Below are positions 1-7,496 of a stretch of DNA of 64,000 bases, piece after piece. Every line of letters begins with the position of its first letter. The stretch's first letter is position 1. This stretch comes from CBDDBU01 sp965226045 (GTDB lineage: Bacteria; Pseudomonadota; Alphaproteobacteria; VGEJ01), in NCBI GenBank assembly GCA_965226045.1, contig CBDDBU010000022.1:1-64000 (forward strand), in the 5' to 3' direction. The notes beneath the pieces are model-generated. The model worked only from the letters and a program-made list of their open reading frames with translations, did no database searches and had not been told where the DNA came from. The position numbers were made by a program, and so were the translations under genes.

Positions 1-23
1 GTCGGAACGACACGCGCGGGCGC

Positions 24-902
24 TCAATGATCGACGTGGTGACACAGCCGGCGGCACAACTCGTCGAGCTGTTCGAGGGTCTCGTAGCTGATGGTGACGC
101 CACCGCCGCGCGGACTGCGGTCCTGGATGCTCACGCTGAGGCCGAGTGCCGACGAGAGATCGTGCTCGAGCGCCAGGGTGTTGGTGTCTTTCTCCCGCCG
201 TCGGGTGGGTCGCCCCCGCGCGGGATGTCCCTTGGCGATATTTTCCGACTGACGCACATTGAGGCCGAGGGCAACGATGTCCTCGGCGAGTTGTAGTGGT
301 TTGGACGCGCCGAGAAGGGCGCGACCGTGGCCAGCGCTGAGGCGGCCGTCCTGGAGCATCAGCTTGATTTCCTCCGGCAAGCCCAGGAGGCGCAGGGTAT
401 TGGCGACGTGGCTGCGGCTCTTGCCGACCGTCTCGCTCAACATCTCCTGGGTCTGCGCGAACTCGTCGATCAGCCGCTGGTAGGCCTCCGCCTCCTCCAA
501 CGCCGTCAGGTCCTCACGCTGCAAGTTCTCGATCAAGGCGATCTCAAGCACCCCGCCATCGTCGATATCGCGGATGACCACCGGCACTTGATGAAGCCGC
601 GCCCGCTGGGCGGCCCGCCAGCGGCGCTCACCGGCGAGGATCTCGTAGGCATCGCTCTCACCCGACACGCGGCGGACCAAGATCGGTTGCAGGATGCCCT
701 GGCTGCTGATCGATTGCGCCAGCGAGTCGAGCTCCTCGGCGCCGAAGTTCTGGCGCGGTTGGCGCGGATTGGGCCGTATCTGCTCGATCGGCACCTCGCG
801 CGCACCGCGAGCGCGATCGAGCACGGCATAGTCCTCGCCCTCGTCGCCCAACAGCGACGAAAGACCCCGGCCCAGTCCCGTGGTCCGCGCTTCCTCGCTC
901 AT
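24..902 (-). CDS. parB: Chromosome partitioning protein ParB (parS-binding CTPase)
   Basis: ParB loads on parS, spreads as a CTP-dependent clamp and is moved by ParA to segregate the origin. The 292-residue protein starts with the ParA-interacting segment (GLGRGLSSLLGD), has the ParB/Srx CTP-binding core with GERRWRAA at about residues 91-98 and ENLQRE at 125-130, then a helix-turn-helix at about 148-170 and a C-terminal dimer domain. The ATG at 902 is chosen because the family start is SEEARTTGLGRG-like; the reading frame stays open upstream but only into parA. It overlaps the parA stop by 4 nt, so the pair is translationally coupled. Its binding sites are seen about 1.4 kb upstream inside rsmG. 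Confidence 0.97.
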   Translation of the reverse strand: MSEEARTTGLGRGLSSLLGDEGEDYAVLDRARGAREVPIEQIRPNPRQPRQNFGAEELDSLAQSISSQGILQPILVRRVSGESDAYEILAGERRWRAAQRARLHQVPVVIRDIDDGGVLEIALIENLQREDLTALEEAEAYQRLIDEFAQTQEMLSETVGKSRSHVANTLRLLGLPEEIKLMLQDGRLSAGHGRALLGASKPLQLAEDIVALGLNVRQSENIAKGHPARGRPTRRREKDTNTLALEHDLSSALGLSVSIQDRSPRGGGVTISYETLEQLDELCRRLCHHVDH

Positions 903-1657
903 GCCGCCGCCGTCGTCTCGCGTCGCAACACTTCGCGCGCGAGCTGTATATAGGCCGCGCTGCCCGCGCAACGATGGTCGTAGACCAGGGCCGGCTTGCC
1001 GTAGGAGGGCGCCTCCGAGACCCGGACGTTGCGCGGGATCACCGTTTCGTAGACCTTGGCGCCCAAGCAATCGCGGACGTCGGCGGCCACTTGGCCCGAC
1101 AGTTTGTTGCGCTGGTCATACATCGTCAGCACCACCCCTTCGATGTCTAGTATAGGATTGAAGGCTTGGCGGACCCGTTGCAGCGTGCGGATCAACTGGC
1201 TCAATCCCTGGAGGGCGAAGAACTCGCATTGGAGCGGCACTAGCACCGCATGAGCCGCCGTCAATGCGTTGAGAGTCAGGAGCCCGAGCGCCGGCGGACA
1301 ATCGATCAGGATGTGATCGTGGCCGGTCGGCGCGGCCCTGATCGCCTCACGCAAGCGGTATTCGCGCCGTTCGAAGTTCACCAGTTCGATCTCGGCGCCC
1401 AGTAGATCGACCGCCGAGGGCACCAGGTCGAGGCCGGGGATGACGGTGTGTAGGACGGCCTGCCGGAGCGGCGCCGAGCCCCCGATGACCTCGTAGGTGG
1501 ACAGACGTCCGGGCGCGATGGGCACGCCGAGCCCGGTGGTGGCGTTGCCTTGCGGGTCGGCGTCGATCAGCAGAACGCGGCGGCCGACGGCCGCCAGCGC
1601 CGTGGCCAGATTGATCGCCGTCGTTGTCTTGCCGACCCCGCCCTTTTGGTTGGCCAC
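899..1657 (-). CDS. parA: Chromosome partitioning ATPase ParA (start unresolved)
   Basis: ParA is the Walker-type ATPase that works with ParB-parS for origin segregation. The deviant Walker A box KGGVGKTTT is at residues 5-13, Walker A' DADPQGN at about 33-39, and the DCPP motif lies further on. The only usual start codon in frame is GTG at 1657, but it gives MANQKGG and drops the RVIAV strand that normally precedes this box. Codons for G-Q-R-V-I-A-V lie just upstream in frame and stay open back to a stop at 1718-1720, with no ATG, GTG or TTG. One extra base near 1669 would join a GTG at 1677 to this frame and give a normal MVNRVIAVANQKGG start. So either a base is missing here or the start is unusual. 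Confidence 0.9.
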   Translation of the reverse strand: MANQKGGVGKTTTAINLATALAAVGRRVLLIDADPQGNATTGLGVPIAPGRLSTYEVIGGSAPLRQAVLHTVIPGLDLVPSAVDLLGAEIELVNFERREYRLREAIRAAPTGHDHILIDCPPALGLLTLNALTAAHAVLVPLQCEFFALQGLSQLIRTLQRVRQAFNPILDIEGVVLTMYDQRNKLSGQVAADVRDCLGAKVYETVIPRNVRVSEAPSYGKPALVYDHRCAGSAAYIQLAREVLRRETTAAA

Positions 1658-1697
1658 CGCGATGACACGTTGACCACGGCCAGGCGACCGCGCCGAA

Positions 1698-2330
1698 TCA
1701 AGTATCGCTGAATCCCTTCACGCGGAGGATCGTTCCCGAGGAGCTCGATCGACTCGCCACACGCTCGACGTTGATTGTCGGATATTTGGCGAGATCCGTC
1801 CATTCGTCGACGACACGCGCGCCCTTGGGGAATAGACCGATGGTGTCGGCGGTGGCGAAGCGCCCCGTCAACGCGATCAGCCGCGGCAGCGGCGCCAGCG
1901 CGCGCGCGGTGACGACATCGGCGTTAAGCGCCGGCATGTCCTCGACCCGCCGACAATGGATCGTGAGCTCGGTCGCGGTGTCGCGGGCCACGGCGCGAAG
2001 GAACTCGCACTTGCGCCGCTCGCTTTCGACCAAGTGAACGTCGGGTGCGCCGAGCATCGCGAGAATCATGCCTGGGAAACCAGCGCCGCTGCCGAGATCG
2101 AGCCAGACCCGAGCGGCGCTTGGCGCGAGCGGCAAAAGCTGTGCGCTATCAAGGAAATGCCGGCGCCACAAGTCGGTCAGCGAGGCGGCGCTGACGAGAC
2201 TAAGGGCTTGATTCCAGCGCCGCAGGGCCGCCGCGTAGGTCTCGAGTCGGGCAATTGTTTCACGTGAAACATTCGCCTGCGCGCGGAAGGCGTCCGGCGC
2301 CATTGTTTCACGTGAAACAATTGCGCTCAC
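1698..2330 (-). CDS. rsmG: 16S rRNA (guanine-N7) methyltransferase RsmG (GidB)
   Basis: RsmG methylates N7 of G527 in 16S rRNA using S-adenosylmethionine. The 210-residue protein has the SAM-binding loop DLGSGAGFPGM at about 78-88 and the usual GidB fold. Its N-terminus is odd: residues 5-9 and 21-25 both read VSRET because two parS palindromes lie in the coding sequence. The ATG at 2330 overlaps the mnmG stop by 4 nt. The family aligns well from about residue 25 on, so the part carrying the parS sites is an N-terminal extension that may be kept for the DNA sites rather than for the enzyme (inference). Confidence 0.95.
   Translation of the reverse strand: MSAIVSRETMAPDAFRAQANVSRETIARLETYAAALRRWNQALSLVSAASLTDLWRRHFLDSAQLLPLAPSAARVWLDLGSGAGFPGMILAMLGAPDVHLVESERRKCEFLRAVARDTATELTIHCRRVEDMPALNADVVTARALAPLPRLIALTGRFATADTIGLFPKGARVVDEWTDLAKYPTINVERVASRSSSSGTILRVKGFSDT
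2256..2271. promoter_or_regulatory. parS: parS site (ParB-binding palindrome), copy 1
   Basis: The 16-bp sequence TGTTTCACGTGAAACA is a perfect palindrome and matches the canonical bacterial chromosomal parS. It lies within rsmG and encodes VSRET. The nearest parB gene is about 1.4 kb away. Confidence 0.96.
2304..2319. promoter_or_regulatory. parS: parS site (ParB-binding palindrome), copy 2
   Basis: This is the same perfect 16-bp palindrome as copy 1, and the symmetry extends two bases further each side (ATTGTTTC...GAAACAAT). It lies exactly 48 bp from copy 1, near the first codons of rsmG, so both copies fall in the same reading frame and both encode VSRET. Confidence 0.96.
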
Positions 2331-4243
2331 CTGGCGTCGGCTCCTGCCCCGGCGCCACGCCGCACATGTCCGAGCAACGCTGTCACGGCCCCTGCCGTCA
2401 CGCCCGGTATTCGTGCCGCCTGCCCCAGCGTCGCCGGGCGTGCCGTGGCTAGCTTCTCGCGCACTTCATTGGACAAGCCGCCGATTCGCCCGTAGTCCAA
2501 TCCGACCGGCAGCCGCAGCCCGTCGTCCCGGCGGAAGGCCTCGATATCGGCGGCCTGGCGGTCCATATACCCCGCGTAGTGGGCGTCGGCCTCGAGCTGC
2601 TCGGCGATGACCGGCGAGATGCCGCCCAGCACCGGCCAGCGCACGGCCAAGCCCGCCATCGTCACGCCCGGCAGCCGCAGCAGATCACTGGCGCATCGTC
2701 CCCGCCCGTCGCGTGATACCGGCAATCCGGCGTCGCGCGCCTCCGCCGCGCCGGTCGTTAGTCCCTGCATCGTCTCCTTGGCGCCGGCCAAGGCCGCGCG
2801 CTTGACGGCGAACGCGGCTCGCCGCGTGCCCGCCACGCAGCCGGCTTGGATGCCAAGCGGCGTCAGACGCTGATCGGCGTTGTCGGCGCGCAGGGTCAAG
2901 CGGTACTCGGCGCGCGAGGTGAACATCCGATACGGCTCGCCGGTGCCCCGGGTAATGAGATCGTCGATCAACACGCCGATGTAGCCATCGGCCCGATCGA
3001 GCACCAGCGGCGCCGCCGCCCCCGCCGCCAGGCCCGCGTTCAATCCGGCCATCAGGCCCTGGGCGGCCGCCTCCTCATAGCCGGTCGTGCCGTTGATCTG
3101 ACCGGCCAGGTAGAGCCCCGCCACGCGCCGCGTTTCCAGACTCGGCCCGAGCTCGCGCGGGTCGACGAAATCGTACTCGATCGCATATCCGTGCCGTCGA
3201 ATCGCCGCCCGCTCCAGGCCGGGAATAGTCCGCAGCATGTCCGCCTGGACCTCACGCGGCAACGATGTCGAAATGCCGTTGGGATAGACCGTGTCGTCAT
3301 TCAGTCCCTCCGGTTCCAAGAATATCTGGTGGCGGTCGCGGTCGGCGAAGCGCATCACCTTGTCCTCGATCGAGGGGCAGTAGCGCGGCGCGACTCCGCT
3401 GATCCGCCCCGAGTACATCGGCGCGCGATGGATGTTGGCGCGGATCAGGGCGTGGGTTTCGGCCGTCGTTCCGGTTAGGTGGCAGACGATTTGCGGCGTC
3501 GTGATCGCCGGGGTCAGGAACGAGAACGGCTGCGGCGGATCGTCGCCCGGCTGGATGTCGAGCCCCTCCCAATCGATCGTGCGACCGTCGAGCCGGGGCG
3601 GCGTCCCGGTCTTCAGTCGCCCCAACTGAAAGCCGAACCGCTCCAAGCAGCGCGCCAAGCCGACAGCCGGCGCCTCGCCTACCCGTCCCGCATCGGTCCG
3701 CTCCTCGCCAATGTGGATAACCCCGCGCAGAAACGTCCCGGTCGTCAGCACCACGCGGCCGGCGGTGATCTCGTCTCCGCTGTCCATGACCACGCCCCGC
3801 ACGGCGTCGCCGTCGACCACCAGGTCCTCGACCGCGCCTTGGCCTATCTCCAGCCCCACGATGTCGCGCAAGGCGTCTTGCATGGCCGCCCGATAAAGCT
3901 CGCGGTCGGCCTGGGCCCTGGGGCCGCGCACCGCCGGCCCCTTACTCCGGTTGAGCACCCGAAACTGGATCCCCGCCGCGTCCGCGACCCGACCCATCAG
4001 GCCGTCGAGGGCGTCGATCTCGCGGACCAGGTGCCCCTTGCCAACGCCGCCAATCGCCGGGTTGCACGACATCGCCCCGATGGTGTCGCGATGGTGAGTC
4101 ACCAGCAGCGTCCGCGCGCCGACCCGCGCCGCGGCGGCCGCCGCCTCGCAGCCCGCATGGCCGCCGCCAATCACCACCACGTCCCAGACGGTGGGCGTGG
4201 CCGCTCCTTTATTTGCCAATGCACAACTCCGCGAATACCACAT
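2327..4243 (-). CDS. mnmG: tRNA uridine-5-carboxymethylaminomethyl modification enzyme MnmG (GidA)
   Basis: MnmG is the FAD-dependent partner of MnmE that places the carboxymethylaminomethyl group on wobble U34 of tRNAs. The FAD-binding motif GGGHAGCEAAAAAAR follows WDVVVI near the N-terminus, and the family motifs SCNPAIGGVGKGHLVREIDALDG and the C-terminal YxGYxxRQ (YAGYMDRQ) are present. The length of 638 is typical. The ATG at 4243 overlaps mnmE by 35 nt; a TTG at 4219 (giving MANKGAATPTVWDVV) is the alternative and overlaps less, so the exact start is not settled. It precedes rsmG in the usual mnmE-mnmG-rsmG-parA-parB order. Confidence 0.95.
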   Translation of the reverse strand: MWYSRSCALANKGAATPTVWDVVVIGGGHAGCEAAAAAARVGARTLLVTHHRDTIGAMSCNPAIGGVGKGHLVREIDALDGLMGRVADAAGIQFRVLNRSKGPAVRGPRAQADRELYRAAMQDALRDIVGLEIGQGAVEDLVVDGDAVRGVVMDSGDEITAGRVVLTTGTFLRGVIHIGEERTDAGRVGEAPAVGLARCLERFGFQLGRLKTGTPPRLDGRTIDWEGLDIQPGDDPPQPFSFLTPAITTPQIVCHLTGTTAETHALIRANIHRAPMYSGRISGVAPRYCPSIEDKVMRFADRDRHQIFLEPEGLNDDTVYPNGISTSLPREVQADMLRTIPGLERAAIRRHGYAIEYDFVDPRELGPSLETRRVAGLYLAGQINGTTGYEEAAAQGLMAGLNAGLAAGAAAPLVLDRADGYIGVLIDDLITRGTGEPYRMFTSRAEYRLTLRADNADQRLTPLGIQAGCVAGTRRAAFAVKRAALAGAKETMQGLTTGAAEARDAGLPVSRDGRGRCASDLLRLPGVTMAGLAVRWPVLGGISPVIAEQLEADAHYAGYMDRQAADIEAFRRDDGLRLPVGLDYGRIGGLSNEVREKLATARPATLGQAARIPGVTAGAVTALLGHVRRGAGAGADAR

Positions 4244-5528
4244 CTAGTAGGTCCTCGACATCGACCCGCCCGGTGATCCGCCCCAGCGCCCGCACGGCGA
4301 GGCGCACGTCCTCGGCCATCAGCTCGACCTCAACGCCAGTGCCCGCACGCTCCAGCGCGGCGACGCAATCCTCGAGCGCCTGACGGTGGCGGGACCGGGT
4401 GATGGCCGCTCCCGCGCCCTCTGCGAGCCGCTCCGCCGCCGCCCCCCCGATCGCGCCGATCAGCGCCTCGATGCCCGCCCCGGTCAACGCCGAGACCTCG
4501 ATCCCGGGCCGCCTATGCGAGCATCGCGGACCCTCCACCAAGTCGGCCTTGTTCCACACCACCAGCTCCGCGCCACCGCCGCCGACGGCGACGACGCCCT
4601 CCGGCGCGCTCGCGTCGCCGACGATCAGCTTGAGATCGGCGACTTCGGCCCGCGCGGTGGCCCGGCGCACGCCTTCGCCCTCGATCTCGTCGCCCGCCGC
4701 CCGCAAACCCGCCGTATCCGCGACCGTCACCGGGTAGCCGCCGAGGTCGAGTTGAACCTCGATCACGTCGCGGGTGGTGCCAGCGCGGGCCGAAACGATC
4801 GCCGCCGCGCGGCCCGCCAACCGATTGAGGAGGCTCGATTTGCCGACGTTGGGCGCCCCGAGGATGACCACGTAGGCACCCTCGCGGAGGCGCTCGCCGC
4901 CACCGCTATCGTCGAGACAGCCGGCGATCTCGGCCCGCAGTCGCGAGACATCGTCGCGGCCCCGTTCGATCAACCCCGAGGGCAGGTCATCGTCGACGAA
5001 ATCGATCTCGGCCTCGAGGTGGCCGAGGCACCGCAACAAGGATCCACGCCAGGCTTCGCAGCGCGCCCCGAAGTCGCCACCGAGCTGGCGCAGCGCCTGG
5101 CGCCGCTGTGCCGCCGTTTCGGCGTTGACGAGATCAGCCAGTCCCTCGACCTGGGTGAGCTCGAGCTTGCCATTCTCGAACGCCCGCCGCGTGAACTCGC
5201 CCGGCACCGCCGCGCGCAGCCCCGGACGCGCCGCCAACGCCCCGACGACGCCGGCGATCACCGCGATACCGCCATGGAGATGAAGTTCCACCACGTCCTC
5301 CCCGGTGAAGCTCGCGGGCGCCGGAAACCACAGCATCAGCCCGTCGTCGAGCGGTTCGTTGCTCTCCGGCGCTGTCAGGCGCACACGCGTCGCCTGGCGC
5401 GGCGCGGCGGCGTCACAGCCCAGCGCGCGCGCCGCCTCCAGCGCCCGCAGGCCCGATATGCGCAACACGGCGATGCCCGCCCGGCCACGACCGCTCGACA
5501 GCGCGAAAATGGTTTCGGGCGCCGTCAG
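4209..5528 (-). CDS. mnmE: tRNA uridine-5-carboxymethylaminomethyl GTPase MnmE (TrmE)
   Basis: MnmE is the GTPase half of the MnmEG wobble-uridine modification complex. The N-terminal formyl-THF-binding domain starts TIFALSSGRGRAGIAVLRISG-like, the G domain carries GAPNVGKSSLL, DTAGLR and NKAD, and the protein ends with the catalytic LCIGK motif. The family starts two or three residues before TIFALSSG. No ATG, GTG or TTG exists there in frame: the next usual start codons lie deep in the upstream ferredoxin gene. A CTG at 5528, overlapping the TGA of that gene, gives 439 residues of normal length and is used here as the likely start; this choice is an inference. Confidence 0.9.
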   Translation of the reverse strand: MTAPETIFALSSGRGRAGIAVLRISGLRALEAARALGCDAAAPRQATRVRLTAPESNEPLDDGLMLWFPAPASFTGEDVVELHLHGGIAVIAGVVGALAARPGLRAAVPGEFTRRAFENGKLELTQVEGLADLVNAETAAQRRQALRQLGGDFGARCEAWRGSLLRCLGHLEAEIDFVDDDLPSGLIERGRDDVSRLRAEIAGCLDDSGGGERLREGAYVVILGAPNVGKSSLLNRLAGRAAAIVSARAGTTRDVIEVQLDLGGYPVTVADTAGLRAAGDEIEGEGVRRATARAEVADLKLIVGDASAPEGVVAVGGGGAELVVWNKADLVEGPRCSHRRPGIEVSALTGAGIEALIGAIGGAAAERLAEGAGAAITRSRHRQALEDCVAALERAGTGVEVELMAEDVRLAVRALGRITGRVDVEDLLDVVFAELCIGK

Positions 5529-5896
5529 GGCGGGCCGGGCTCGGTCTGATCCACCGTCAGGAGAAGCCGCTCGACCCGGCGACCGCCGATGAGCTCGGTC
5601 TCCAGTATTTCGTCGAGGTCGGCTTGGTTTGTGTAGGTGTACCACAGGCCCTCCGGATAGATGACCATGGTCGGCCCCAGCTCGCAGCGATCGAGACACA
5701 TCGCGGCGTTGATACGCACGTCGCCGAGGCCCAACGCCTTGGCCTTGGCCTTCATGTAGTTGCGCAGTGGCTCGGCGCCCTTTTCCTTGCAGCAGCCGCG
5801 TTCATGGCCAGCCGGACGCTCGTTCACGCACATGAACACATGACGACGGTAAAAAGAGCCTTCGACCTGCCGCTCCGCGCCGCCCACCTTGCTCAT
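5525..5896 (-). CDS. Thioredoxin-like (2Fe-2S) ferredoxin domain protein
   Basis: This small protein belongs to the thioredoxin-like 2Fe-2S ferredoxin family, as also found in NuoE-type domains. Cysteines are in the right pattern: a first Cys in VFMCVNERP, the pair in RGCCKEKG, then MCLDRCELGP further on, with GLWYTYTN near the end. Its electron partner is not evident from the sequence. The start at 5896 (MSKVGGAERQ) is preferred over an ATG nine codons upstream because the conserved region begins soon after it. The stop overlaps the likely mnmE start, suggesting co-transcription. An IS256 element lies just upstream and may separate it from its native promoter. Confidence 0.85.
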   Translation of the reverse strand: MSKVGGAERQVEGSFYRRHVFMCVNERPAGHERGCCKEKGAEPLRNYMKAKAKALGLGDVRINAAMCLDRCELGPTMVIYPEGLWYTYTNQADLDEILETELIGGRRVERLLLTVDQTEPGPP

Positions 5897-6004
5897 CGCC
5901 AATCTCGCCCGGTGCTTTGTCACCGACTGGCGGCGCCCCGCCGCCGCGCGCTAGGATGGCACACACTTAGGCCATGGCCCCAACGAGCGCAACGCCACCG
6001 GGGC

Positions 6005-6012
6005 GCCCCATA
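6005..6012. repeat. Target site duplication, left copy (IS256-family)
   Basis: The octamer GCCCCATA directly borders the left inverted repeat and is repeated exactly at 7462-7469. An 8-bp duplication is usual for IS256-family insertion. Confidence 0.92.
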
Positions 6013-7461
6013 GGCGATGTCCCTATCTCTGTTGAAATTCGTGGGGCAGGCGTCGCTGGTTGATGATGCTATGCTGCCTTCATGATGGTTTCAATGGCAC
6101 TGTCGGCCTGAGCCTTTCTCAAGTGTTCCTGGAGAGCATTTCGGAGGATGGGCAGCTGACGATAGGCCTTGAGGCGACGGAAGGTTTTCTGGGCCTCCAG
6201 CAGGCCGGCGGCGGTCCATCTGAGCGCCATCTCGGCGTGTCTCCAGCGTTTGACGTTGCGGGTGACCTGGCGCACCGTGCCGAGCGCGTTCTCGACGATG
6301 TTGGTGCAGGCGAGCGAGCGCCGGAGTTCGTGCGGCAGGCCGAGGCGGATGACGGTGAGTATCTCGTCCAGCCCCTCCAGGATGCTGCCCGAGACGCCCG
6401 GTTCCTCATGCTCCAGACGCCGGGCCAGGTTGCGCAGCAGCCGTTCGGCCTTGTCTGCGTCGTCCTGGTCCCAGGCCTGACGGAGCGCCTTCTTGACGCT
6501 CGCATGCAAATGCAGGGGCAGGCGCTCGATGATGTTACGGCCCTTGTGGACCTGGCAGCGCTGGATGGCGGCGGCCACACCGAAGGTGTTGCGGATCGCT
6601 TTGCTGAGCGCCTTCGCGCCATCGACGATGAACAGCCGGGGCAGCGTCGGATCGAGCCCCCTGGCGAGGAGATTGTCGAGCAAGGCCTGGACGACGACAG
6701 TGTTCTCCGTCGCCCCCTCGACCACGGCCAGGACATGCTTGTCGCCGTTGCCATCGACGCCGATCGCCGCCACCAAGACATGGTCGCCGACATGCAGACC
6801 GTCGATCTGGATGACCAGCAGGTCGAGCTCCGAGAGGTCCGAGGCAAGCCAGGCCTTCATCTTCTTGCGCGACAGCGCCACAAAGCGCCGGGAAACGGCC
6901 GACTTCGAGGTGCCGTCGCCACGCGCTTTCGCCAGGTCGCCCTCGGGCAGACGGACCGCGCGGTGGTACTTGCGGGTCGCACGTTCAGCACCATCAGGTT
7001 GAGCGCCCACTCGAGCAACAGGTTGCCGTCGCGCAGCACCTGCCAGCTCTCCAAACCCACCTCCTTGCCAGCATGGTCGCGAACCCGTGGCCGCTGCACT
7101 TTCACGCGGCCGCCGTGGTAGCCGATCTCGCTCTGCGTATGGCCCCAGCGATAACCCCGACGGTTCCCATGGCGACGATGTCGGGCCCCGCACACGGTCG
7201 TGGCGTCCTCCTCCATCATCTCGGCCAAGGCCTCGACCCCGGCCAGGAGACAGAACCGATCCACGCTGAGACGGACTGCGTCCATCGCGTCTGCCAGCGG
7301 CGGCATAGGAAACGAGGTGGCAAGGGCTTTCGGGCTACTGGAACTACGGATATTCTTTCCCATGGTGTCGTTCTCCCTCTTGGGTTTGCAGCACCCGGAG
7401 CCTAACGGCTCCAGGAGAGCGACACCTACCTCAACTTTTCAACATCGACCGGGACATCTCC
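6013..7461 (-). mobile_element. IS256-family insertion sequence, about 1.45 kb
   Basis: The element is bounded by imperfect 25-bp terminal inverted repeats at 6013-6037 and 7437-7461 (20 of 25 positions pair; core GATGTCCC...TGTTGAAA). Both ends are flanked by the octamer GCCCCATA, giving a clear insertion footprint. It carries one transposase reading frame on the minus strand, which is broken by a frameshift. It landed in the intergenic space between the minus-strand ferredoxin gene and the plus-strand DUF255 gene and interrupts neither coding sequence. Confidence 0.93.
6069..7363 (-). pseudogene. IS256-family transposase, frameshifted
   Basis: Mutator-type transposase. The N-terminal part runs from 7363 (MGKNIRSSSSPK) to LLEWALNLMVLNV near 6983, and the rest continues in another frame from TRKYHRAVRLPEGDL to the stop at 6069. 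A single missing base near 6980 explains the break, since NVSTRKYHRAV would be the expected join. All three catalytic acidic residues are in the second part: IQIDGLH, FIVDGAKAL and TNIVENALG. Joined, the protein would be about 431 residues, full length for the family. As written it cannot give an active enzyme unless ribosomes shift frame or the base loss is a consensus error. Confidence 0.9.
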
Positions 7462-7469
7462 GCCCCATA
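7462..7469. repeat. Target site duplication, right copy (IS256-family)
   Basis: The octamer GCCCCATA is identical to 6005-6012 and directly follows the right inverted repeat. Confidence 0.92.
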
Positions 7470-7496
7470 TCGCCCATAACCATACCGAACATCCAT

